From: Lichenostomus cassidix | Taxonomy: Eukaryota; Chordata; Aves; Passeriformes; Meliphagidae | Reading direction: 5' to 3' | Assembly (NCBI GenBank): GCA_008360975.2 | Contig: CM039182.1 | Location: 45,706,491-45,770,490, forward strand | Length of the DNA: 64,000 nucleotides | In this document: piece after piece, positions 11,863 through 49,100 of the stretch | Layout: the number at the start of each line of letters is the position of its first letter | Numbering within the stretch: the stretch's first letter is position 1 | Made by a program: the position numbers and the translations under genes | Notes under the pieces: generated by a model | What the model was told of the DNA's origin: nothing | What the model saw: the letters and a program-made list of their open reading frames with translations, nothing else | The model's database searches: none

Positions 11863-12829
11863 ATCCTGAATTGTTTTGTCTGAGCAAATCATGGTGAATG
11901 GACCCAATCTTTCTGCATGGAGGAACATTCCAAGTGGGTCCCAGGAGGTAAGCTGAAGAGTTCCTAGTAAACCAGGAACCTGAGTTGTCATCCAGGGCAG
12001 ATGCAGGACAAAGAGCAGCACCCAAGTGCAGTCATCAGTTGGTAATCCCAAAAATTGCTGTGCTGGATTTTTTAGAAGTGCTTGTCAGTGATGGGATAGC
12101 AGGGATGACTTTACCAGTGTCTCCAGCTGGGGTAAGTACATCTGAAATTCTTAATTCCATTGCTGCTTAGGACTCAGGAAACATGGCTTGAGATCCATCT
12201 GAAGAGGTTTTTCTTTCGAGAGGAAGTTTTTATTGTCCCTCACCTCACCCCTCCAATCCTGGAGGTTGCCATTTGAAAATAAGAATGCAGCTTTGGGGAA
12301 AATCAGAGAATACATGGAAAAACTTGCTGTAAAATAATGATGTTTATACTGGGCATTGCCCAGACACAGGCAACAGAAGCCAGGTCTGCCTAGCTGTATT
12401 AGGTTAAACTGCTTAAAATTCAGAATTTCTAATGATTAACATAGACCCATTCCTTTTCCTTTCTGTTGGCAGCTATCAGCTTCTCCCTCGAAGGAAAGCT
12501 TGGGGACACCTTCCTCAGAAGAGGGTTGCATTTAGGTTGAATCCTCCACCTATTACTTCTCAGGGTGTGTGGCAGCCTCTAAAAGCGAGGACAGTTTGCC
12601 TTGCTTGTTTACCAAACCAGAGCCTGGGGCAGGGGGAGCTTGCTGGGATGTGAAATTGTGCTGGTGTGCACTGGGATAGCTCAGCACAGCCCCTGCACCC
12701 CCAGCTCCAGTGATAAATAAATCCCTTCAAGTCACCATCCTATTAGAGGGTGGCCTGTGAAGAATATGGATAGAAGGGAAATATTTTCCAGCTCAAAGTG
12801 TAAAATAATTTTTTTAAGGAGAAAGAAGC

Positions 12830-12985
12830 TATTTAGAATTAATCTATCAAATCTATCTAGAATTTATATATTTATAAGCATTTTATTTTTAGTATTTAGT
12901 ATTTGCCCATTTAATATTTAGAATTTATCTATTAATATCTATTATCTCCTAGAATTAAAACTAACCCATCTAGAATTATCTACAG
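12830..12985. repeat. AT-rich degenerate short repeat
   Basis: The motif TAGAATTTATCTA and close variants recur five times (near 12,832, 12,858, 12,918, 12,949 and 12,969) in very AT-rich DNA. It looks like a decayed tandem repeat. Confidence 0.6.
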
Positions 12986-15900
12986 AATCTCACTATTTTG
13001 AATTTTTTTATTTATGGAATTAGTATCCAGATACTTTCTTACCATACTTAAATGAGATAACTTTATAATAATAGATGATAACTCTCAAGGGTCATTAACT
13101 GCCAGATGTAACTGGGCTTAGCTAATGAGGGGCTCTCCAGAACTCAGGCTGTTTCTGCCCCTCTAATGAAACAGGCTAGTGCTATTCTCAGAGCTGGCAG
13201 CTGACTGCTGTTAGGAAAGGAAGTTGCTGGCAGCCAAGTTTGGCAATTGGTGACCAAATTGTCAGAGGTTCAGTGGAAAAGAAAAGGAACATGGGTGCCC
13301 AGAAAAATCCAGGTATTTATGAATATTTTTTCTGTGTGATTTTTGTGTCCTAATTTGATAGCAATACTTCCTGTTATGTAACTTAATCTGTTCCAAGTAT
13401 AGCAGCTATTTTACTTAGATCACAATTTGTAGTTGCTGAACTTGAATATCATGTTTTCCTGTGTGAAAAAATATTCTTATTTTCCTTTAAGTCTGAAAAT
13501 TACGTATATAGTTAGTGCAGGGTGCAAGTTTTTAGCTCAGTTCAGCACTATCAGTGTGTGTTTGACAGTGAGAGGACATTTGAGCTGGCTGTAACTCCCG
13601 CTAGGAGGAGGATTTGTTTTCAGCTCCATAAAGGTCCTACATACTTGACCTTGGACATGTACTACAGACAGAACAGATCTTGTGAGTAGAGGAAGAAAAT
13701 AAAGTAACAAAGTCACTTAGTTTTGCTAATTTCTTTCTTTGAACTTTAGATATACTCTTTTGGCTATGGGAAAATGGAAATGTGTATCTTTCTTTCCAAA
13801 CTTACTCATAAATTAAATACATTTTTAGGGTTGCAAAATGTTTCTGGTTAGAAACTTGATTTAGAAAGACATATTATTCACAGTAACTTTTTTTCTTAAA
13901 TTTCTTAAAATTGAAAGGAGAATCTTGACAACAATTATAAGAATTAGACTGGCTGGTGAAGGATTGTTTAACCTGTAGCTGTAGAGTTAATTTTGTTTGC
14001 AGTTAATTTTATTCATAGTTTTGGAGAGGCGACTGATAATATAAATTCTTGTTTTTAGCCAACAGTCTAGTGGAAAAAACATGGGCTTTTGATAAAATGG
14101 AGGAGGATATTTAAAAATGCATCTTGTGTTTTCCCTTAACTACCACATAAGCAAGAGTTATGGTTGGCAGTGGGATGTGAGACGATGAACAGACATTGAA
14201 AAGCTGTATAGCACTATGCAGGTTTTTAAAATCTGACTTCCTGATTCAGGTTGAATGCATAAGTAACTGTTTTTTCTATAAAGCTGTATGAATGGCATTT
14301 CAAAAAGTAAATTATTTGGCATGGAGACACCCCTTGTATAGCAAACAGGTTCTATCAAGTAACCGCAATCTGGCTTAATTGCTTTTAAGTCCCAGCAAAG
14401 GTTTACTGCTCTAGCAGATCTTTAACACGGATCTGAGACTAACAGGATTTAATGATAGGAGAAAAGTGTGCTGGAGATCTTCATTTACTTGCCTTCTCAT
14501 GGAAGGGCAAGAATCTTTTTTTTAAGTGATTGTCATTATACATTGAACATTTGGTGACTGAACATTTATTGTCCACCTGCTTGGAGATGAGATTGGAAAA
14601 TCTTCCTTACATAATGCTTGAAAGATGGTGGTGTGATCTGAAATGCTTTACCAGTTTCAGATGTCTATGTAGTTGGAAAACCATCACATTTCCTTCTGGT
14701 ATGCGTGGGCTCTAGGGAGGCTGAATACTAATTTCAGTATTTAAGATTAAGATGTAGTTGGAGATCTGTTGTGGTAACTGCTTTTAAAGATGATTCCTAG
14801 TCCTTTTCTATATTGCTCTGCATGTGCTCCTCTCTTCATCAAGCTGAAGGAGTGGTGGCTTGTTCACCTGTTGACTGAGCTGAGGAAAAATTCTGGAGAG
14901 AGGATCAATGAGTGTATGTGTATCCTGAGGCAAGTTTGATGAAAACATGGGACACTCTTCCCTTCTCAGAAACACTGCCCAGAGAGACCAGAATTTCCTC
15001 CCTCCTTTTCACCAGTGCTGGGATGGTCAGGGAAATCTATTACACTTGTTGTCAGAATGCCAGAGAGTGCTGCTGACACATCTTGTGCTGTGGAGCTGTG
15101 ACTATATCTGCTACACTTCACATAGTCTAAATTTTAGCTGTTATCTGTATTCCAAAGATAAACTGCCTGTAAATGGAAAACTTTGTCCCAGTGTAAACTT
15201 TGGGAGTAATGCCTGGTAATTAGCCTCTTGCAACTAGAGGCTGGTTGAGTAAGCAGCAGAAAAATACCTTGGTGTTTTTCAGAAGCCGTTTGCCTTTTGG
15301 ACTTTTATGTGGCAGCTATGACAAAAGAGCCAGCGTGACTGCATGTTAAAAAAGCTCTAAACCCAAGAATCACTAACCCTACTCCCCACCTGCCAAAACC
15401 TTAACATTAGCCCAGCTAATGTAAAGTCTGCAGGTGCCTAAAACCCCAAATGTAGACTTTTAAAGAAATTGTGTCTGCTGAGCTCCCTGGAAATGCTGCA
15501 GCATTCCCTAAGGTGCTTTCTGTGCCTGGGTGGTGCAGACCAAGGCACTGGGTGAGCAGCTCACACTGATGCCTGTGGGGAGTCACACGTAGGACAGCCC
15601 TGCTTGTCCTGCCCAAGGTGCTGAAGCTGCAGTGCTGGCGCAAGATAGTCATGGCAAAACTGGGACGGAGGGAGGGAGCTAGGGAGGAGCGAGCCTTCCT
15701 ACAGCCTATCTTGTCCTCCTCCCTGCCCCAGAAAAATGGGGGAGACAGGGAGAGAGGCCACAGGGACTGGGCCAAACTTCACACCCAGTCCCTGTGACCG
15801 CTGACTCAGCAGCTGTCACTGCTGCCTTTGAGCTCTCCCCATCTTCTGGCTTTGGCTGACAGGCTCTTAGCAGCTGCTGCTCACATCTCCTCCTGTCCCT

Positions 15901-16644
15901 GGCACTGCCAGGATGCTTTCAGCTCTTCCAGTTTGCTGCTGCTGCCTGAGTCATGCCTGTGGAATGGAAGGCAGCCAAGGCACTATCCTCAAGATCCTCA
16001 CCAGATCCTACTGGTTTTCTGCTCAAAAGGAGGGCTTCAAGGCTCCCAGTTCTGGCCTTCTGGCTGCCCCTGTATCAGGACTGGGGAATTACATGACTGT
16101 AGGTTGTGTACAAGGAGGACATAGTCTCTCACTCTGCCTGTTCAGATACAGGCTGGAATTTCTGAAAGGTCCCTGTGCTCAGCAGTTCCCTGATGGCACA
16201 GCATGTGCTGTGTGATTTGTGAAAGGATGCTTGCACTACCTCAGATTGTGCATTGAGCCCCTGCCCTGCATTCAAAATACAGGGATGATATAAATTCATT
16301 TTACTGCAGAGGATGAAGAGGTGGAGTATGGAAACTACCCTCTCTCTTCGCTTCTTGGAAAAGTTCCAGCAAGGGCGGTAACAGATGTGAAGCTGATGAT
16401 TTGAAAAACTGTGTCCGGTAATACCAAGTCAGAATTCTGGTAACAGACCACAGGCTGCAGGGAAAGAGGCCATTTCTTGAGATGTGTACTAATTCTGGTG
16501 GAAGAGAATGCAGATCTAAGCTCTCCCACATTTTTGTTACAATTCCTTAGGGAATGGAAGATGGCAGTTTCTTCTGTGTATAAAAGAAAGCAAAGGGGAA
16601 CAATGATTATATTGCACATTAGGGGAGTCGTATGATTGCCTTGT

Positions 16645-16650
16645 TTTATT
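16645..16650 (-). terminator. Candidate poly(A) signal of NT5C3A
   Basis: Minus-strand AATAAA (TTTATT on +), the first canonical hexamer I see after the stop codon at 17,653. Use is not proven. Confidence 0.4.
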
Positions 16651-16815
16651 AATGAATAGATTCAGTACAGCTGAGACCTCATAGGACCAGGGTCACAACA
16701 TCATCTCTAACTTATCCTGCATCATATCCAAGCAAGCTTCCAAAGCTGTGGCTGTATTAAACTGTATCACTCTGTACACAATGCTGAGAGATGCTGTAAT
16801 GTGCTCGGTACAGAG

Positions 16816-16990
16816 GAAGTACTTTCTGAAGAAATTTTTTATGGTGAGGGTGGTGAAACTGGCACAGGTTGCCCAGAGAGGTGGTGGATGTCCCACCCCT
16901 GGAAACATCCAAGGTCAGGTTGGATGGAGCTCTGAGCAACCTGGTCTAGTTGAGGAAGTCCCTGCTCATTGCAGGGAGGCTGTGGACTAT
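16816..16990 (+). repeat. CR1 LINE 3' fragment
   Basis: Matches the CR1 3' block: 'atggtgagggtggtgaaact', 'ggttgcccagagaggtggtg', 'aggtcaggttggatggagct', 'gagcaacctggtctagttga'. It is antisense to NT5C3A and may lie within its 3' UTR. Confidence 0.9.
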
Positions 16991-17652
16991 TACCTTGTGA
17001 TATTATCTGTTGTTACAAAGATGAGAAATTTTATCTCAGACATACTAATTTAAAACATTCTTCCTATTTGACAGAGGATAAAGAAACAGTAAGGATAGAG
17101 AATGTTTTGCAATGAGACAAAAATATGAAGAAGAAACACTTTGCTGGAACTTGGTGAATAAAAGCATTTTTACTGAAGAAAAATATATGCATGAAAAACT
17201 TCTGTGAAAGTATGTAGCATATGAGTAAGATCCTTCAAAGTACAGCTGAGGATGAAATGTCTTTGAAAAGGCAACACAAATGCACACTCTGCTTACAGAG
17301 CATTTACACCTTCAGTTTTACAAAATAGCCACGTTTTCTAAAATGCTCATCTGATTAAAAAAGACAGTGAACCACCGTATCCCATCAGCAGCAGTTTATC
17401 ACATCTATAAATCCAATTTTGATCTAGTTATAACAGGAGTGTGAGACAATAAAGAACAGTGTAAGAGCAGTAAAAGTAGCTTGTAGTTGACAACTGATAC
17501 CATATATATTCCATAATACCAAAATGAAGATAAAAGTTTTAAATTAAATTAAACAGTTCCGTAAATGAGTAATAAACACATCTAAGATAGCACATGTGTG
17601 CTCTTCTGTCCAGTTGCCTCCTGGAAGGAACGGAGTGACTTGAGACTGCAAT

Positions 17653-44346
<26,694 letters not shown>

Positions 44347-44609
44347 GGCAGTAGTTCCCGGGGCGCCGGGAGCCGCTGCGGGGGAGCGCGGCTGTGCCCT
44401 CAGCGCAGGCGAAGGAACGGGATCGCCAGAGCTCCCCGCTGACCGATCGCCGGGCCGGCAACGACACCGCCGCACGCGCCCCGCCGGCCCGGCCCCTTGC
44501 CGGCCGTACCACACCACATGGAGACGGGGGAGGAAAAGGGTGGACGAGCGGGTGAGGCTGGGCTCCTGGAGAGCAAGAGATTTCTGTGAGAGGCTTTGAA
44601 GAAGAAGAA

Positions 44610-44646
44610 CCACGAGTTGCCGAGTGGTTAAGGTTGGGGATTTTTT
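44610..44646 (+). pseudogene. tRNA-Ser-like 5' half (fragment)
   Basis: The 20 bases from 44,617, ttgccgagtggttaaggttg, resemble the D-arm and A box of eukaryotic tRNA-Ser (GGCCGAGTGGTTAAGG), preceded by ACGAG as in the acceptor stem. A T6 run follows at 44,641-44,646. No anticodon arm or B box (GGTTCGAAnCC) follows, so this is not a functional tRNA gene. It is either a fragment or a coincidence. Confidence 0.4.
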
Positions 44647-44751
44647 CTCTCTCCTCTCAGAAAATACAAAAGGAATGCTTCCCTTCTTTGCTCTTCCCCC
44701 CCGTAAAGGACGAAATGAGAGAGCCCAACGGCCCATGGCGCCGCTTCCCAA

Positions 44752-44766
44752 ACTACGTTTCCCGAG
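44752..44766 (+). promoter_or_regulatory. ZNF143-like (ACTACnnnTCCCGAG) element
   Basis: ACTACGTTTCCCGAG resembles the ACTACAATTCCCAG submotif bound by ZNF143/THAP11 at CpG-island promoters, many of them bidirectional. It lies between the two presumed start sites. Confidence 0.45.
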
Positions 44767-44826
44767 CTCCCTCTAGGGCGGGGCGTGAGGCGGTGCGCGG
44801 CTGCTGCGGGCGGGGGGGAGAGGAGG

Positions 44827-44865
44827 ATGCTGGAGATGGCGGCGGCGGTGGGAGTGCGCCTGTAG
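44827..44865 (+). other. Short upstream ORF in the BBS9 5' UTR (12 codons)
   Basis: ATG at 44,827 with a second in-frame ATG at 44,836, stopping at TAG 44,863. The peptide is MLEMAAAVGVRL. If the exon is transcribed as proposed, this would precede the main start. Translation is not shown. Confidence 0.3.
44836..44843 (+). promoter_or_regulatory. YY1 core site (ATGGCGGC)
   Basis: A perfect ATGGCGGC, the YY1 motif often found just downstream of CpG-island start sites in sense orientation. It supports a BBS9 start a little upstream. Confidence 0.45.
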
Positions 44866-46069
44866 CACTGCCGCTCTGTGCCTCGCCTCGGGCCGCGCCT
44901 GAGCGAGGAGCTCCTGTGAGGAAGCGGGGCTGCCGCCCCGGGGCGGCTCGGACTGCGCCGTGCCAGGGAGCTGTCGCCTCCCGCCAAAGTAAGCCCCCGC
45001 CGGGCTCCGTCTCCCTCTCCCGCCCCGCGGGGATGTGTCTGTATTTGAGTGTGTGTGTGTCCGTCCGTCTCTGTCTGTGTCCGTGTGTCCGTGGCTCGGT
45101 GCGGGTGCTGTGGGTGCTGCCCAGGCGCTCTGTGAGGGAGGGCAGGAGGGGCTGAGGGGTGTGTGTGGAGGGCTGTGCTGTGCCAGCCCGCGCTCGGCGG
45201 CAGCAGGTTGCCTAGCGGGCATAGCGACGGGAAAAAGAGGGAAAATAAATGTCTTTATTTGCCGGACGTGGTTTCCTTTTAAAAAGGAAAGGCGCGGGCT
45301 TGCAAGCTGAGTTTGTTCCGAATCCTGTCTTTTCCCGTTCTTGGCGCTGGAGCTGGCGGTGCCTGGCGGCTCTTCGCCGCTGTGTGGGCTGTGGGATCGA
45401 GAGTGTCCGGGTTCCTGGGGTTCATAGGTATGGAGCTGGGAGTTTTGAACTAGGATAATGGTATTGTCAAGCCGCCTGAAAAGGGATTAGTCTCCTCGCT
45501 CCTTCCCCCCCGCTTCTTAAAATAACATCAGGTAGGGAGCGGAAAAGCTGATTTGTGCCCTGTATGACCGAGTTCTTTAGTCGTGTCACTGGAGCATCTT
45601 CAAGGCGATTACGCGGTGGAGGTTTTGATGTCGTCTGTTTATGTCTCCATTTACTTGTCTTAAAATAATTTCTCTTGCAGAAGACTTGCATCAGATTTTT
45701 TTTTTTTTGCTGGTTCAGAGACCTCAGTTCTGTGACTTCAAAAACTTTTTATTACTTAAGGCTTGTATCAGAAGGCATTTAATAATTTTAAAAAATCTGC
45801 TATTTTGTTGTGTTTTCTTCATGTAATTAGCAGTGTCTATCACTACTAATTTAACTAATGATAATAAGATTCCTGAGGTTGTTTTCTGAACTATACAGCC
45901 AGAAACTCAGGACACTTGGAAGTAAAATTTATTTAGCTCACACTGGTGCAATGTGAAACCAAGAGGTGTAATATACTTAAGGAAAGCTGATGCTAACAAA
46001 GAAAAGGGATTTTGTATGAACAGTTGCATGTATTAGTATGAGCTTAACAATTGTTTGTTTCCTTTCCAG

Positions 46070-46190
46070 TAACGAAGAATGTCCTTGTTTAAAGCTAGAG
46101 ACTGGTGGTCCACCATACTTGGAGAAAAGGAAGAATTTGACCAAGGCTGTCTGTGTGTTGCTGATGTTGATAATAGTGGCAGTGGACAAG
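46070..46190 (+). CDS. BBS9: BBS9 first coding exon
   Basis: The exon starts at 46,070 after tttccag and the ATG is at 46,079. It codes 37 residues, [10 protein letters not shown] to DNSGSGQ, plus one base. Donor AAG/GTAAAT. Confidence 0.95.
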
Positions 46191-49100
46191 GTAAATTCAG
46201 ACTTATGTGATTGCTGGCTTTTAAGCCACACAGTTTTAAGTTTGCTTTGGCCAACAAGTGATGAAAGCTTGTTAGCCGGTGTTGGCTAGTTAGTTTTAGG
46301 TCTGCTATCTTTAATATGTCTTTGTAGGCTTAAGAAGGCAAATTCAGTGCACTCTGTCTTTTTATATTTGTCTGTTGCTAAACATGTTAATTCTTGCTTG
46401 TGTTCACTAGTAACTTCTCTTATGTCTTATTCCCCCAGTGGTAGATATTGTTAAAATAAAGAATTTTCAGTTAGTCATGGGAGCAAGCACATTGTGACTT
46501 GTAAAAAAGAAAAAGGAAAGTGAGAGCTAAAAAGTTAAGAATTTGGAAAAACAAATAAACAACCCTTTTGGTCTGTAAAATAAGTCATGAGTGAAATAAG
46601 TAACTCTGCTTGAGTAAACCCTGCTTTCCTGTGTAGTCATTAATAACATGAAATGATCTTTGCTGTCAGGGACAATTTTTGTGTGTGTATTTGTTTTTAA
46701 TTAATAAATTACTGGGATCTTTATGATATCATGCTCACCTTGGAACTGTGTTTTTGCCTAGTAGAGGACTTGAGTTTGGTTTCATCACTGCCATACACTT
46801 CTAAAATTATTTTAATGTAAAGTTCTCCCTTTGCAGGACAATTTGAATAAAGTTGAGCTCTTACTGCTTTGGTGTACAACCTTTTTCAGTAGGAATTCAC
46901 TAGAGTCATATTCAGGTTGGAAAAGACCTTTAAGATGATTGAGTCCGACAGCTAACACTTTGTGTTCACTGCTAAACCATATCCTTGAGCACCATGTCTA
47001 CATGTCTTTTAAATACCACCAGGGATGGTAATTCAACCACTTCTTTTGGTAGTCTCTTCCAGTGCTTCACAACTCTTTTGCTGAAATTTTTCCTAATGTC
47101 CCATATAGGTTTTACACCCCCTGGTGCACCTCTAAGCCCTTCATTGGCTTTGTTGCCTGTCTCTGGCCATGCTCCACCATCCCCATGACTTCCTTGTAGT
47201 GAGGGGTCCAAAACTGAATACAGTATTTGAGGTGCATCTCACCAGTGCTGAATAGAGGGGGGCAATACTTCTCTGGCCACACACTTTCTGATACAAGCCA
47301 GGATGCCACTGGCATTCTTGGCCGGCTGGGTACATGCTGCCTCATGTTCCAGCTGCTGTCAACCATCACCCCAGGTACTTTTCTGTTGGGCAGCACTCCA
47401 GCCACTCTTCCCCAAGCCTGCTGTGTTGCATGGGGTTGTTGTGGCTGAAGTGAATGACCTGGCACTTGGCCTTGTTGGACCTCATACGACTGGCCTCCAC
47501 CCATTGCTCCAGCCTGTCCTGATCCTTCTACAGAGCCATCCTACCCTCCAGCAGATCAACCTTCCCATTCAACTTGGAGTCATTAGCAAATGTACTGAGG
47601 GTGCACTTGATACCCTCATCCAGGTCATTGATAAAGATATTAAACCAGACTGGTCCCAGTACTGAACACTAGGGAATGTCACTCATGGCTGGTCCCCAGC
47701 TGGATGTAACTCAATTCACCACTCCTCTCTGGGCTCAGCCACCCAGTCACTTTTCTACCCAGCAAGCAATGCACCTGTCCAAGCCATGATCACCCAGTTT
47801 CTCCAGGAGAATGCTGTGGGAAATGCTGTCAGAAGTTTACTAAAGTCTAGGTAAACAACACCCACAATCAGTCCCTTGTCCACTAAGCTGGTCACCTTGT
47901 CATAGCAGGAGATAAGGTTGGCCAAACAGAACCTGCCCTTCATAAACCTCTGCCGGCTGGGTTTTATCCCCTGGTTGTCCCATACAAGCTGCATGATGGC
48001 ATTTAGATGATGAGTTCCCTGACAGCACTGAGGTCAGACTGACTGGCCTGTAGTTCTCCAGATTCTCCTTCTCACCCCTGTAGTAGATGGGCATCACATT
48101 TGCTAACTTCCAGTCAATTGGGAGCTCCCTCTCAGCCAGGATTGATGATAAATGATGAAGAGTGGCTTGGTGAGCACTTCCAGTAGCTCTCAGTATTTCT
48201 GGGTGGATCCCTTCTGGCCCCATAGACTTGTATGTGTGTCTAAGCAGTGTAGCAGAATGCTGACTATTTCCTCTTGCATTATGGGGACCTCATTCCACTC
48301 CGTGCTCCTGTCTTCCAGCTCAGGGGCTGGGTACCCAGAAACCGACTGTTGTTCTATTGAAGACTAAGGCAAACGCAGCACTAAGTACCTCAGGCTTTTC
48401 CTCATCCTTTGTCACTATGTTCCCCCCATATCCAGTAAAGAATGGAGATTCTCCTTGGCCATCCTTTTGTTGCTCATGTATTGATAGACATGTTTTTATT
48501 GTCTTTTATGGCAGTAGCTAGATTCAGTTCTAGTTGGCCTTTGGCCCTTGTAATTTTCTTCCTGCATAACCGCACAACATCCTTGTAGCCCCCCGATTCA
48601 GCTGCCCCTTCTTCCAAAGGTCATATCTCCTCTTTTTCCTGAGTTTCAGCCAAAGCTCTGTTCAGACAGGATGGTGTTCTTCTCTGCAAACTTGTATTTT
48701 GCCACATGGGAACGGCCTGGTCCTGTACCTTTTAAGATTTCCTTTGTTACAAATATTCAGCCTTCTTCGGTCGCTTTGCCCTTCAGGACTGCTTTCCAAG
48801 GGACTCTGTTCAACCACTCCAAAATGGGTCAAAGTCTGCCCACTGGAAGTCCATGACAGCCATTCTGCTGTCCCCCCTCCTTCCTTTTCTAAAAATCGAA
48901 AATAAAATTTTGTGATCACTGTGAGCCTCCAACCGTCATATCACCTACAAATCTGTCCCTGTTCACAAACAGCAAATCCAGTGGGGCACCTTCCCTGGTT
49001 GGCTCTCTCACCAACTGTGTCAGGCAGATCTTTCATACACTCCAGGAATCTCCTAGATACTTCCTCTCTGCTCTGTTATATTTTCAGCAGACATCTAGTA

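Larger units (their letters stand above)
11301..16644. other. Convergent intergenic region between FKBP9 and NT5C3A
   Basis: The two genes point towards each other here. It contains a CR1 tail at 11,805-11,862, AT-rich degenerate repeats at 12,830-12,985, and a GC-richer stretch at about 15,440-16,200. The open frames (up to about 120 codons) match nothing I know and lack splice or promoter context. Confidence 0.7.
16645..17652 (-). other. Probable NT5C3A 3' untranslated region
   Basis: Sequence downstream of the NT5C3A stop on the minus strand, up to the nearest canonical minus-strand AATAAA (16,645-16,650). It would include a CR1 fragment at 16,816-16,990. A noncanonical signal nearer the stop (for example AATATA near 17,505) could end the transcript earlier, so the length is uncertain. 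Confidence 0.4.
44790..44988 (+). other. BBS9: Probable noncoding first exon of BBS9 (5' UTR)
   Basis: GC-rich segment ending at a good donor, AAA/GTAAGC (GT at 44,989), upstream of the acceptor at 46,069 that opens the first coding exon. The start coordinate is a guess placed near the YY1 site. It contains a short upstream open frame at 44,827-44,865. Confidence 0.5.

Noticed and set aside
44586..45155. 189-codon plus-strand frame across the CpG island
   Set aside because: GC-rich DNA lacks stop codons. The peptide is Arg/Gly/Pro-rich, has no family similarity and overlaps the promoter and the splice donor at 44,989.
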